Assembly (NCBI GenBank): GCA_016933175.1
Contig: JAFGBK010000092.1
Location: forward strand, 1-35,324
Direction: 5' to 3'
Source of the DNA: Candidatus Krumholzibacteriota bacterium
GTDB taxonomy: Bacteria; Krumholzibacteriota; Krumholzibacteriia; JACNKJ01
DNA length: 35,324 nucleotides
The notes under the pieces are model-generated. The model was not told the DNA's origin and searched no databases. It saw only the letters and a list, made by a program, of their open reading frames with translations. This document shows, piece by piece, positions 26,074 to 34,612 of the stretch. Numbering within the stretch: the first letter of the stretch is position 1; the number at the start of each line of letters is the position of its first letter. The position numbers were made by a program, and so were the translations under genes.

Positions 26074-28053
26074 ATGCGCCGCTCCCTCATCATCGTCCTC
26101 GCCCTGGGCCTCGTGCTGATCCTGGCCCTGCCCCGTCTGCCCGTGGACCGGGACTATCTCCTGCGCCGCACTCTCGTGCGCGAGGTGGGGCCCGTCTTCC
26201 TCGACGGGCTGCGGATTCACGGCGACGATCCCTACCTCCTCGTCCTGTCGCTGCGCGGTCCCGGCGCCGATCCCCTCCGCGGGGAGTTGACCGCCTGGCT
26301 GGGCGAGCGTGTGCGCCTGGCCACCGACGCCGAGGGCGCCCTGCCCGTGCACGCGACCCTGGCCTGGGAACTCGACGGCCGGCGCCTGCGCGTCCAGGGC
26401 TTCCTGCGCAGCCTGACGCTGGAGACCACCATCGACGAGGAGGCGCGCCTGCTGGGCTGGGAGAGCCTGCTGCCGCCGCTGCTGGCCATCCTCCTCGCCT
26501 TCGCCTTCCGCCGCACGCTCCTGTGCCTGTTCGCGGGCATCTGGCTGGGCGGCACCCTGCTCGCCGGCGGCAATCCCCTGCGGGGGCTGGCCTGGGTGGC
26601 CTGGGACGGCGTCGTGCGCCACGCCCTGATGGACCAGTTCCGCATCGAGATCCTGCTCTTCGTCTTCGGCCTGGTGGGGGCCGTGGGCATCATGAGCCGC
26701 ATGGGCGGCGTGGCCGGACTGCTGCGCCTGGTGGAGGGCGCCGCGCGGGGCCTGCGCTCCACGCAGCTGTTCGCCTTCCTGATGGGCCTCATCATCTTCT
26801 TCGACGACTACGCCAACACCATCCTCGTCGGCACCACCATGCGGCCGCTGACCGACCGCTGGCGCGTGAGCCGGGAGCGCCTGGCCTACATCGTCGACTC
26901 GACGGCGGCGCCCGTGGCGGGCATCAGCGTGCTGTCCACCTGGGTGGCCTACGAGATCAGCCTCTACGCCGACCAGCTCCCCGCGGCGGGCATCGGGCAG
27001 GACGCCTACGTGCTCTTCATCCGCACGGTGCCCTACCGCTTCTACTCCCTGTTCACCCTGGCGCTGGTGCTGCTGGGGGCGCTGACCGGCCGGGCGTTCG
27101 GGCCCATGCTGCGCGCCGACCGGCGGGCGCACGCGGGGCAGGTGGCCCCCGACGCCGGCGGACGCCGCCGCGCGGCCGAGCGCCTGACGGACGAGGCCCT
27201 GCGCCGCACCGAGCGCAAGCCGGGCGTGCCCGCCCGCTGGTGGAACGCAGCCATTCCCCTGCTGCTCATCATCGCCGCGACGCTGGCCCTGATGCTGCAC
27301 TTCGGCAACGTCGAGGGGCGCCCCCTCTCGGGGCTCCTGGACGCGGACTACCTGCGGCGGACGGTGCTGTCCAACACCGAGAGCGCGCGCGCCCTGGCCT
27401 GGGCGGCCGGGCTGGGCTTCGCCTGCGCGCTGCTGCTGGCGCGGGCGCAGCGCCTGCTGTCCTGGCGCGAGGGCCTGGCGGCCGGCGTGGGCAGCTTCCG
27501 CGCCATGCTGGAGACGGTGGGCATCCTGATCCTGGCCTGGGTCATGGGCCACGTCTGCGACCTGCTGGGCACCAGCCACGCGCTCATCGCCCTGGCCAGC
27601 GGCCGACTGGAGCATGCGGCCCTTGCCTTCCCCGTGATCCTCTTCCTGACGAGCGCGGCCGTGAGCTTCGCCACGGGCAGCTCCTGGTCCACCATGGCCA
27701 TCCTGCTGCCCAACATCGTGGTGCTGGCCACGCGCCTGGGGGAGGGCACGCACCTGGGCGGCGAGGGCCTGCTGCTGCTGTCCATCGGCGCCGTTCTCGA
27801 GGGCAGCATCTTCGGCGACCACTGCTCGCCCATCAGCGACACGACGGTGCTTTCCAGCGTGGCCAGCAGCTGTCCGCACATGGCCCACGTGCGCACGCAG
27901 ATTCCGCTGGCCATGACGGCCCTGGGCGTGGCCCTGGTGGCGGGCTACCTGCCCACGGGCCTCGGCCTGCCGCCCTGGCCGGGCCTGCTGGGCGGCGCGC
28001 TGCTCCTGTGGCTGCTGCTCCGCCTGATCGGCCGCCGGCCCGACCTCGCCTGA
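26074..28053 (+). CDS. NhaC-family Na+/H+ antiporter with N-terminal extracytoplasmic domain
   Basis: A 659-residue membrane protein. The first membrane segment (4-20) is followed by about 105 residues of soluble sequence, then the antiporter core with roughly ten hydrophobic segments. Family signatures are FFDDYANTILVGTTMRPLTD, SSWSTMAILLPN and DHCSPISDTTVLSS. A charged cytoplasmic insert (about 345-385, rich in Arg and Ala) splits the core. The role should be sodium or other cation exchange for protons, or organic-anion-linked exchange as in some NhaC relatives. The ATG at 26074 puts RR directly before the first membrane helix; a TTG at 26038 has a better GGAGGGGGG site and would add 12 residues. 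It lies 96 bases downstream of the degenerate NtrC gene and may be co-transcribed with it. The extracytoplasmic domain is unusual for the family. Confidence 0.88.
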   Translation: MRRSLIIVLALGLVLILALPRLPVDRDYLLRRTLVREVGPVFLDGLRIHGDDPYLLVLSLRGPGADPLRGELTAWLGERVRLATDAEGALPVHATLAWELDGRRLRVQGFLRSLTLETTIDEEARLLGWESLLPPLLAILLAFAFRRTLLCLFAGIWLGGTLLAGGNPLRGLAWVAWDGVVRHALMDQFRIEILLFVFGLVGAVGIMSRMGGVAGLLRLVEGAARGLRSTQLFAFLMGLIIFFDDYANTILVGTTMRPLTDRWRVSRERLAYIVDSTAAPVAGISVLSTWVAYEISLYADQLPAAGIGQDAYVLFIRTVPYRFYSLFTLALVLLGALTGRAFGPMLRADRRAHAGQVAPDAGGRRRAAERLTDEALRRTERKPGVPARWWNAAIPLLLIIAATLALMLHFGNVEGRPLSGLLDADYLRRTVLSNTESARALAWAAGLGFACALLLARAQRLLSWREGLAAGVGSFRAMLETVGILILAWVMGHVCDLLGTSHALIALASGRLEHAALAFPVILFLTSAAVSFATGSSWSTMAILLPNIVVLATRLGEGTHLGGEGLLLLSIGAVLEGSIFGDHCSPISDTTVLSSVASSCPHMAHVRTQIPLAMTALGVALVAGYLPTGLGLPPWPGLLGGALLLWLLLRLIGRRPDLA

Positions 28054-28119
28054 AACCGCGCCGCGCGCGCCGGCGACCTGCGACTCCGCCGAGCCGGATG
28101 CGCGGCCTCCGTCCCGCCG

Positions 28120-28128
28120 TGCTATAAT
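28120..28128 (+). promoter_or_regulatory. Extended -10 promoter for the secreted PNPFNP protein
   Basis: TGC-TATAAT is a perfect -10 hexamer with the TG extension. No -35 match lies at 16-18 bases. The leader to the ATG at 28171 would be about 35 bases. Confidence 0.65.
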
Positions 28129-28170
28129 CGGCAAGCTCACGCGCATCGCGCGCCCGCCCGGAGGAGTGTC

Positions 28171-29091
28171 ATGGACCGCCACGCCCGCCGCCTCGCGCTC
28201 GCCGCCGCCCTGCTGCTGGCGGCGCTGCCCGCCCTCGCCCAGGACCTGGTCCTCGGCAACTACCTCGAGGGCGACCTCGCCTTCCACTACCAGCAGTGGC
28301 CCTTCGGCTCCTACAGCGGGGACTTCGCCGCCGCCGGCGCCGTCTACGACTCCCTGGCCTGGGGCGCGACCCAGTTCGAGAGCTGCGGCGGCCGCCTGGA
28401 GGTGGTGGCCGACACCACCGTGGCCTGGGGCTACGGGGCCGTCCTGCGCCCCGACGAGACGGTGGACCTGGCGGCCGTCTTCATCCGCAGCATCGGCGTG
28501 CCGCAGCCGGGCGGCCATCCCGTGGACACGGTGGACCTGATGGCCGGCATGCTCTTCTTCGACGGCGTCGCGAACTTCTCCGTGCCCACGGATCCTGGCG
28601 ACCTCATGGAGTGGCTGGCCAGCCTCGACGCCGACCACACGTTCTTCGGCACCACCGGGACCATTTACGTCAGCGCGGTCACGGACAGCAGCTTCACCGG
28701 CACCTTCAGCGGCACCATGACCGACCCGACCTCGCTGATGATCATCAGCGTCACGGGCGGCGTCTTCCACTTCGCCGGGGAGCCGACGGGAACCGCCGCG
28801 CCGCCCCCGGCGCCGGCCCTGTCCTGGCACGGCGCCTGGCCCAATCCCTTCAACCCGGCCACGCGCCTGGGCTTCGCCTTGGCGGCGCCGGGACCCGTGC
28901 GCGTCGCGTTGCACGATGCGGCCGGCCGCCTGGTGACCGTCCTGCACGAGGGCCGGCTGGGGGCGGGCGAGCACCATCTCGACTGGGACGGGACCGACGC
29001 GCGCGGCCGCGCGCTGCCGGCCGGGCTCTACCTCTACCGCATCCGGACGGCGGCGGGCGCCGCCGGCGGCAAGCTGCTCCTGCTTCCCTGA
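28171..29091 (+). CDS. Secreted protein with PNPFNP C-terminal sorting-type domain
   Basis: A 306-residue exported protein. The signal peptide (1-23) ends LPALA-Q. The central part (24-205) is beta-rich and unrecognised. It includes SYSGDFAAAGAVYDSLAWGA, acidic segments such as RPDETVDLAAVFIRS, and a TGTIYVSAVTDSSFTGTFSG stretch. The C-terminal 85 residues start AWPNPFNPATRL, continue with HDAAGRLV and GEHHLDWDGTDARG, and end LYLYRIRTA. This is the FlgD-like/T9SS type-A domain. It is probably exported and surface-attached or released; no activity can be inferred. GGAGGAG precedes the ATG, with a strong extended -10 upstream. It is convergent with the esterase gene 17 bases away, where AGGCGC-C-GCGCCT (29092-29104) could terminate both. 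Confidence 0.8.
   Translation: MDRHARRLALAAALLLAALPALAQDLVLGNYLEGDLAFHYQQWPFGSYSGDFAAAGAVYDSLAWGATQFESCGGRLEVVADTTVAWGYGAVLRPDETVDLAAVFIRSIGVPQPGGHPVDTVDLMAGMLFFDGVANFSVPTDPGDLMEWLASLDADHTFFGTTGTIYVSAVTDSSFTGTFSGTMTDPTSLMIISVTGGVFHFAGEPTGTAAPPPAPALSWHGAWPNPFNPATRLGFALAAPGPVRVALHDAAGRLVTVLHEGRLGAGEHHLDWDGTDARGRALPAGLYLYRIRTAAGAAGGKLLLLP
28831..28858 (+). repeat. 28-base exact repeat encoding the PNPFNP motif (copy 1)
   Basis: The 28 bases encoding GAWPNPFNP are identical to 32687-32714 in the papain-family gene, including all synonymous positions. The third PNPFNP gene (minus strand, near 15860) differs at several of them. It marks the first strand of the C-terminal sorting-type domain. Confidence 0.9.
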
Positions 29092-29108
29092 AGGCGCCGC
29101 GCCTCGCG

Positions 29109-30626
29109 TCAGTGGCCGGCGGCGCGCACGCGCGCGTCCATTTCCGCGTGCATGCGGCGGCGCGTCTCGTCCGTCCAGACGTCGTGGGCGCCCGTGGCGA
29201 GGATGCGGATGTCCACGTCGGCATCCATGGCCGCCAGGTCCGCGGCCAGCAGCGCGAGGGGCTCGGCCAGGCCCCAGGGATCGTCGGCGGCGGCGACGAC
29301 ATGGAGCCGGCCGGCCAGGCGCGGGGCCAGCTCGGGCCAGCGCGCGCGCAGGATCCGCCCCAGGTCGTAGCGCTCCCAGGCGGCGGCGGTGACGGGATCG
29401 ACGGCGCCCGTCGCGCGGTCGAAGAGGGGACGGGGCTCGCCGTCCTCGCCGCGCGGGCCGAACACCGCCTCGAAGGAGCCCCACTGCCCGCCCTCGCCGA
29501 TGAGCGCCTCCCGGCGCCAGGCCTCCCGCCGCGTCAGCACCACCGCCCCCGTTGCCGGGTCCCGCTCGGCGGGCCGCTCGCGGCCCGCCTCGTCGACGTA
29601 GAGGTTGGCGCCCGGCGCGGCGAGGTCCACGCCGGCGAAGCGGCGGAAGTCCACGTAGTCGGGCGAGGCGGCCCAGGCGCCGCCGAAGGCCTCCGGATAG
29701 TGGATCTGCACCCAGAGCGCGCCCCAGCCGCCCGAGGACTGCCCCGCCAGGAAGCGCGTCTCGTGGTCGCGGATGACCCGGTAGCGCGCTTCCACGGCCG
29801 GGATCATCTCCTCGACCAGCGCCCGGCCCCAGGGGCCGCAGTTGTCCGAGTCAGCGAAGCCGTGGTGACCCCGGCGCGTCTCGGGATTCAGGAAGACGAA
29901 GACCTTGTCCACGCCGACGTCCGCCATGCCGTAGCGGCGCTGCTGGTGGTCGCCCCAGTTGACGGCGTGGTGGGTGGCGCCCCAGCCCGGGATGACATAG
30001 ACCGTCGGGTAGCGCCGCTCGGGATCGTCGATGTAGCTGGCCGGCAGGATGACGGCCGCGCGCAGGAAGCGCGGCGCGCCGGCGAAGTCGCTCAGCAGGG
30101 GGCTCTCGACCACCAGCTCCCGCGCGCGCAGGCGCTCCTCGAAGCGCTCCTCGGGCACGATGCGATCCAGGACCAGCTCGAAGGGCTCCCGGCGGAACGG
30201 CTCGACGCGGATCTCCAGCCGCGCGGTGTAGAGGTTCCCCGGCGCCCAGGAGAAGCTGCGGTGCTCCCGATCGCGATCCAGCACCGCGCGGACCACGTAG
30301 CGCCCGGCCGGCAGCGAGTCCAGGGGGACGGGAAAGCTCGCCGCCTTCCGGTCCACGAGGCGCGCGTCGCCGGGCCGCCAGTCGTCGACGTCGAGGGCGT
30401 AGAGGGGCTCGCGCCCGTAGGGGCCGAAGAGGGGATTGTGCCCGAGGTTCCGGTCCAGCAGGACGAACAGGCGCCCGGCCACGGGCTCCGCGGCCACCGA
30501 ATCGCCCAGCGTGACGCGGAAGGACGGGCCGCGCGGCGTGCCCTCCCCGATCCGGCAAGCCGCGGCCAGGGCGAGCAGCGCCGCGGCCAGGCACACGCCA
30601 CCCGCGCGCCATCGGCGTGGATCCAT
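29109..30626 (-). CDS. Exported alpha/beta-hydrolase, enterochelin-esterase-like
   Basis: A 505-residue exported hydrolase. The signal sequence (1-23) ends AAACR with Cys24, so it may be a lipoprotein, but the lipobox is poor (Ala at -3). An N-terminal beta-sandwich (about 35-145, like the Ig-type domain of Fes/IroE esterases) precedes the catalytic domain. The nucleophile is S297 in FLAGQSSGGWGALW (GxSxG). The likely acid is the Asp in VVAAADDPWGL and the likely base is His in TGAHDVWTDE near residue 490. The substrate could be a siderophore, xylan acetyl/feruloyl ester or other ester; nothing in the neighbourhood decides. AAGGGAA lies seven bases before the ATG at 30626. The frame extends upstream to 30797 without a better start. 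Confidence 0.82.
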   Translation of the reverse strand: MDPRRWRAGGVCLAAALLALAAACRIGEGTPRGPSFRVTLGDSVAAEPVAGRLFVLLDRNLGHNPLFGPYGREPLYALDVDDWRPGDARLVDRKAASFPVPLDSLPAGRYVVRAVLDRDREHRSFSWAPGNLYTARLEIRVEPFRREPFELVLDRIVPEERFEERLRARELVVESPLLSDFAGAPRFLRAAVILPASYIDDPERRYPTVYVIPGWGATHHAVNWGDHQQRRYGMADVGVDKVFVFLNPETRRGHHGFADSDNCGPWGRALVEEMIPAVEARYRVIRDHETRFLAGQSSGGWGALWVQIHYPEAFGGAWAASPDYVDFRRFAGVDLAAPGANLYVDEAGRERPAERDPATGAVVLTRREAWRREALIGEGGQWGSFEAVFGPRGEDGEPRPLFDRATGAVDPVTAAAWERYDLGRILRARWPELAPRLAGRLHVVAAADDPWGLAEPLALLAADLAAMDADVDIRILATGAHDVWTDETRRRMHAEMDARVRAAGH

Positions 30627-30751
30627 GCTCGGTTCCCTTGCTGACCCCGGGAGCGGCGCCGCGCGTCTCGCCGCGTCACGCTCCCGGCCACCCGCGCCCA
30701 GTGTTCCAGAGATGGGCGCGCGCTGCAAGGCCGGGATGCGGCATTGCCGGT

Positions 30752-30779
30752 TCGACAAGCCGGCCCGCCATGCTATACT
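30752..30779 (+). promoter_or_regulatory. Sigma-70 extended -10 promoter for the papain-family gene
   Basis: TCGACA (30752-30757, 5 of 6) and TATACT (30774-30779, 5 of 6) are separated by 16 bases, and TGC precedes the -10. It is the most complete promoter in the window. The leader to the ATG at 30827 is about 40 bases. Confidence 0.7.
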
Positions 30780-30826
30780 CGGAGCCTGCCAATACATCTC
30801 TCATCGCGCACATCCTGGGGGAGGTT

Positions 30827-32935
30827 ATGAACAAGATCGGCTGGATTCCGGCGCTGGCAGCAGTATGCCTGCTCGCGGCCGGCGGGGCTGCCGCCCTGAC
30901 GACGCTGGAGGAGGTCCAGAAGGCCATCGCCGAGAACGGCGCCGGCTGGACCGCGGAGGAGAACGAGATCAGCGCCCGGGGCGAGGAGGCCTTCCGGGCC
31001 ATGCTGGGGCTGCTGCCGGGGACGCCCTCGCCCGACGCGCCCGTCTACGTCGCGCCCCTCGGTCGCGACCTGCCGTCCCGCTTCACGTGGAAGGACATCG
31101 ACGGCCGCGACTACATGACGCGGCCGGAGGACCAGGCCAACTGCGGATCCTGCTGGGCCATGGCCGCCGTCTCCTGCATCGAGGGGATCGCCCAGATCCG
31201 CGAGGAGCTGCCCTTCCAGGACCTGGACCTCAGCGAGCAGTTCATCGTCTCCTGCTATGCGGGCGGCGGCTGCAGCGGCGGCACCATCTACGGCGCCTAC
31301 TCCTTCGTCACCGCGACGGGCCTGCCCGACGAGGAGTGCCTGCCCTACCAGGCCAGCGACGCCATTCCCTGCTCCGCCGCCTGCTCCGATTGGGAGGAGC
31401 GGGCCTGGCACATCGACGGTTACACGACGGTGGCCAACAGCATCATCGACATCAAGAACGCCGTCTACGACAGCGGTCCCGTCGCCTGCTCCATGATCGT
31501 GTACCAGGACTTCATGTACTACACCGGCGGCGTCTACCTGCACACCTGGGGCAGCCAGCTCGAGGGCCACGCGGTGGCCATCTGCGGCTGGGAGGACGAG
31601 AACCTCTGCTGGATCTGCAAGAACAGCTGGGGCCCGGGCTGGGGCGAGGACGGCGGCTACTTCCGCATCCGCTGGGGCACCTGCGGCATCGGCGGCAGCG
31701 CGGCCTACTCCAACCACGTCCACTCGGAGCCCTGGCCCCACCTGGTCCAGTGCCAGCAGACGCCGGCGCCCCTGGGCGGCTCCGGCACCCTGACCGTGAC
31801 GGCCGACTTCGCGGCCACGGCCGCCACGGGCGGCGTGATCATGGCCGCCGAGGTCTTCGTGGACGCGCCGGCCCTGCCCGGCATGGGCACGTCCCTGACG
31901 CCCGTGGACGGCGCCTTCGACAGCCCCGAGGAGACGGCCACGGCCACCCTGTCGGGGCTGGGCTTCGCGCCCGGCACGGCCCACGTCCTCTACTTCAGCG
32001 CCCGCGGCGCCGACGGCGTCTGGGGCGACCCCTGGCGCGGCAGCGTGCCCGTCATGGCCTGCCAGGCCACCGAGTACAGCGAGGCCGAGGCCGGCGACAC
32101 GGAGTACCGCAGCGTGGACCTGCGCGCCGCGGCCCTCTTCGTCGACGGCGACAGCCTGCGCATCTGGGTCGACCTGGAGCGGGACCGCTGGGAGAACGTG
32201 CAGCTCGGCATCGCCATCGACGCGAACACGCCCGGCGGCGGCGCCACGGACATCTCGGGCCACGCCATAAGCTGGGAGAACATGGCGCTGCTGCCCGACT
32301 ACATGCTCTACAACTGGCTCGACAACGGCTACGAGCAGCTCCGCGCCTGGGACGGCGACAGCTGGGAGCGCATCCACTACGGCTACCACGCCCTGGGCTG
32401 GCAGCAGGTGGGCTCGCTCTATGCCGTGGCCGTCGCGCTGACCGACATCGGCTCGCCGCAGGAGGGTGACGTTCTCCACTACGAGATCTGGACCTGCAGC
32501 AACAAGACGGCCTGCGGGGCGCTGGACCTCCTGGCCAGCGACGCCGTGCAGGAGAGCACGCCGGCCGGCACGCTCTGGGAGCTGCCCGAGGGCACGACCA
32601 CGCAGCCCGGCGCCTGGCTGACCTACGTCGTGGGCGAGGTCACGGCGGCGCCGGCGCCGGACGTCGCGAACGCACCGCGCCTGCTGGGCGCCTGGCCCAA
32701 TCCCTTCAACCCGGAGACGGCCTTCGCCTTCTCCCTGCCGGTGGCGGCGCGCGTGCGCCTGGAGATCCTCACCCCCGCCGGACGCCTGGCGGCGGTGGCC
32801 GCCGACGCCAGCTACCCGGCCGGGCGGCACGACCTGTCCTGGCGGGCCGAGGGGCTGGCCAGCGGCGTCTACCTGGCGCGGCTCAAGGTGGACGGCCGGC
32901 AGGCCGGCCTCATCAAGCTGGCCCTGACGAAGTAG
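30827..32935 (+). CDS. Secreted papain-family (C1A) cysteine protease with PNPFNP C-terminal domain
   Basis: A 702-residue exported protease. The signal peptide (1-23) is followed by a short pro-region with TLEEVQKAIAENGAGWTA. The C1A catalytic domain (about 80-295) has oxyanion Q103, nucleophile C109 in CGSCWAM, H248 in EGHAVAICGW and N266 in CKNSWGPGWGEDGGYFRI. Extra cysteines (C143, C149, C171, C182, C186) suggest disulfides. Beta-rich regions follow (about 300-610), the second with DTEYRSVDLRAAALFVDGD. The last 85 residues begin AWPNPFNPETAF and form the FlgD-like/T9SS type-A domain. All catalytic residues are present, so it should be active outside the cell. GGGGGAGG precedes the ATG, with a good promoter about 50 bases upstream. 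Confidence 0.93.
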   Translation: MNKIGWIPALAAVCLLAAGGAAALTTLEEVQKAIAENGAGWTAEENEISARGEEAFRAMLGLLPGTPSPDAPVYVAPLGRDLPSRFTWKDIDGRDYMTRPEDQANCGSCWAMAAVSCIEGIAQIREELPFQDLDLSEQFIVSCYAGGGCSGGTIYGAYSFVTATGLPDEECLPYQASDAIPCSAACSDWEERAWHIDGYTTVANSIIDIKNAVYDSGPVACSMIVYQDFMYYTGGVYLHTWGSQLEGHAVAICGWEDENLCWICKNSWGPGWGEDGGYFRIRWGTCGIGGSAAYSNHVHSEPWPHLVQCQQTPAPLGGSGTLTVTADFAATAATGGVIMAAEVFVDAPALPGMGTSLTPVDGAFDSPEETATATLSGLGFAPGTAHVLYFSARGADGVWGDPWRGSVPVMACQATEYSEAEAGDTEYRSVDLRAAALFVDGDSLRIWVDLERDRWENVQLGIAIDANTPGGGATDISGHAISWENMALLPDYMLYNWLDNGYEQLRAWDGDSWERIHYGYHALGWQQVGSLYAVAVALTDIGSPQEGDVLHYEIWTCSNKTACGALDLLASDAVQESTPAGTLWELPEGTTTQPGAWLTYVVGEVTAAPAPDVANAPRLLGAWPNPFNPETAFAFSLPVAARVRLEILTPAGRLAAVAADASYPAGRHDLSWRAEGLASGVYLARLKVDGRQAGLIKLALTK
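32687..32714 (+). repeat. 28-base exact repeat encoding the PNPFNP motif (copy 2)
   Basis: This is identical at every base to 28831-28858. The flanking sequence diverges immediately on both sides. Confidence 0.9.
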
Positions 32936-32959
32936 CCGGCCCGGAGGGCGGATCGGGGG

Positions 32960-33000
32960 TATGCTAGTGTGGCGGCGCCCGCCGCGAGGGCGGCGGGCGC
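32960..33000 (+). promoter_or_regulatory. Candidate promoter and 11-bp leader hairpin of the GYD gene
   Basis: TATGCT (32960-32965), or the overlapping TGC-TAGTGT (32962-32970), could act as a -10. It is followed at once by GCGCCCGCCGC (32975-32985), which pairs perfectly with GCGGCGGGCGC (32990-33000) around GAGG. The hairpin would sit at the very 5' end of the transcript, or act as a U-less terminator for the protease gene 40 bases upstream. Confidence 0.45.
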
Positions 33001-33032
33001 ACCGCGTCCGCGACCGCAGGGAGGAGGATTCG

Positions 33033-33335
33033 ATGCCGTACTTCGTCCTCATGACCCGTCTGGCGTCCGAGAGCATGCACAGCGCCGCCGGCCGCAAGGC
33101 CACCGGCAAGGACTGGCTGGACAAGGTCAAGAAGCTCTGTCCCGAGGTGAAGTGGATCGCCCACTACGCGATCCTGGGTCCCTACGACTTCATGGACATC
33201 TACGAGGCGCCCGACGTGGAGACGGCCCACCGCGTCTCCCTGCTGTCGCGCTCCGAGGGGGCGGTCTGCGCCGAGAGCTGGCAGGCCCTGCCCTACGAGG
33301 ACCACCTCAAGCTGCTCGCGGAGTTGCAGGGCTAG
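33033..33335 (+). CDS. GYD-domain protein
   Basis: A 100-residue protein beginning MPYFVLMTRLASESM. It has the dimeric alpha/beta barrel-like pattern of the GYD family: KVKKLCPEVKWIAHYAILGPYDFMDIYEAPD, in which the family-naming G-Y/P-Y-D segment reads GPYDF, followed by TAHRVSLLSRSEGAV. The family's function is unknown; it is thought to bind a small ligand. GGGAGGAGG precedes the ATG at 33033. The stop codon shares the bases CTAG with the stop of the minus-strand MFS gene. Confidence 0.85.
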   Translation: MPYFVLMTRLASESMHSAAGRKATGKDWLDKVKKLCPEVKWIAHYAILGPYDFMDIYEAPDVETAHRVSLLSRSEGAVCAESWQALPYEDHLKLLAELQG

Positions 33336-34612
33336 GCCCGCGCCGGTCGCAGGGCGGCCAGCAGGACGATGCCGGCCAGGAAGAAGCCGCCCAGGGCGAG
33401 GATGCTCAGGCGGGCCGTGCCCGTCGCCTGGCGGATCAGGCCGAAGAGGATGGGCCCGCCCACGGCGCTGAACTTGGCCACCACCGAGTAGAAGCCGTAG
33501 TACTCGGCGCTGCGCCCGGGCGGAATCCACCGCGTGAAGAAGCTGCGGCTCAGGGCCTGCGTGCCGCCCAGGCAGAGGCCAACGGCTCCGCCCAGGACCC
33601 AGAACTCCCAGGGCGACTGGATACGGTAGCCCCAGACCGTGACGCCCAGCCAGACCGCGAGGCTCGCCAGCAGGGCGCCGCGCGTGCCCAGGCGACCGGC
33701 CAGCCCCCCGAAGGCGAGGGCGCCGGCGATGCCCACGAGCTGCACCATGAGCAGGGTGCCCAGCAGGGTGCCCGTGCTGAAGCCCAGCTCTTCCTTGCCG
33801 TAGATGGAGGCCATCTTGACGACGGTCTGGATGCCGTCGTTGTAGAGCAGGAAGGCCGCGAGGAAGAGGGCCAGGTCGCGCCGCCGGACGACTTCGCCGA
33901 GTGTGCCGCGTATGCGCCGCAGGGCCTCGGCCGCCAGGGCGCGGCCGCGCGGCGCCGGCGCGTCGGCGGGCGGCTCGGCGAGGCGCCGCCAGGCCAGCAG
34001 CCCGAAGCCGCCCCACCACAGTCCCGCCGAGGCCAGGGCCAGCCGCGCGGCCCAGAGGCGGTCCAGCCCCAGCCGCGCCGCGTTCTGGATCAGCAGCAGG
34101 TCCAGCAGGAAGATCAGCCCGCCGCCCAGGTAGCCCCAGGCGTAGCCGCGGGCGCTGAGCCGGTCGCGCTCGCCGGGACCGCCGAGCAGGGGCAGGAAGG
34201 CGTCGTAGAAGATGTTGGCGGCCACGAAGGCCGACGCGCCCGCGATGTAGAGGACCAGGGCCCGCGCCACGTCGCCGGGGCCCACGGTGACCAGCAGGAT
34301 CGTGGCCGCCGCGCCGGGCGGGAAGAAGGCCAGCAGCCAGCGGCGCCGGCTCGCCGCGGTGTCGGCCAGGGCGCCGAGCCAGGGCGCCACGAGAAAGATG
34401 AGCAGGGCCGACAGGCCCGAGGCGTAACCCCAGAGGCTGGTGGCGCTCCAGTGAAGGCCCAGCCAGCGCACGCCCGACGCCGGCACCACGGTCTCGGCGA
34501 AGTAGACGGGCAGCAGGGCGGCCAGGATGACCGTGGCGAAGGCCGAGCTGGCCCAGTCGTAGAGGTACCAGCCGCGCCGCGCGCGGCGCAGGATGCCGGC
34601 CGGCAGGCTCAT
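33332..34612 (-). CDS. UMF1-family MFS transporter
   Basis: A 426-residue membrane protein with about 12 hydrophobic segments. It carries the UMF1 (Atg22-like) N-terminal signature YDWASSAFATVI (18-29), IFYDAFLP in the fourth to fifth segments, and GGTQALSRSFFTRWIP followed by EYYGFYSVVAKFSAVGGP in the C-terminal half. The substrate of bacterial members is not established. Its ATG overlaps the lutC stop by four bases (ATGA), so it is translated with lutC. That context makes a lactate, other organic acid or amino-acid role plausible but unproven. Its stop overlaps the GYD stop. Confidence 0.88.
   Translation of the reverse strand: MSLPAGILRRARRGWYLYDWASSAFATVILAALLPVYFAETVVPASGVRWLGLHWSATSLWGYASGLSALLIFLVAPWLGALADTAASRRRWLLAFFPPGAAATILLVTVGPGDVARALVLYIAGASAFVAANIFYDAFLPLLGGPGERDRLSARGYAWGYLGGGLIFLLDLLLIQNAARLGLDRLWAARLALASAGLWWGGFGLLAWRRLAEPPADAPAPRGRALAAEALRRIRGTLGEVVRRRDLALFLAAFLLYNDGIQTVVKMASIYGKEELGFSTGTLLGTLLMVQLVGIAGALAFGGLAGRLGTRGALLASLAVWLGVTVWGYRIQSPWEFWVLGGAVGLCLGGTQALSRSFFTRWIPPGRSAEYYGFYSVVAKFSAVGGPILFGLIRQATGTARLSILALGGFFLAGIVLLAALRPARA

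Noticed and set aside
24772-29484. Minus-strand open frame of 1570 codons
   Set aside because: It runs antisense across five convincing features (pseudo-NtrC, NhaC, the secreted protein and part of the esterase region) and translates to Gln/His/Gly/Arg-rich low complexity. This is the usual shadow in GC-rich DNA, where stops are rare.
30734-30748. GG-N10-GC spacing upstream of the papain-family gene, resembling a sigma-54 site
   Set aside because: Only GG and TTGC match; the CA and flanking positions do not. A much better sigma-70 extended -10 promoter lies just downstream.
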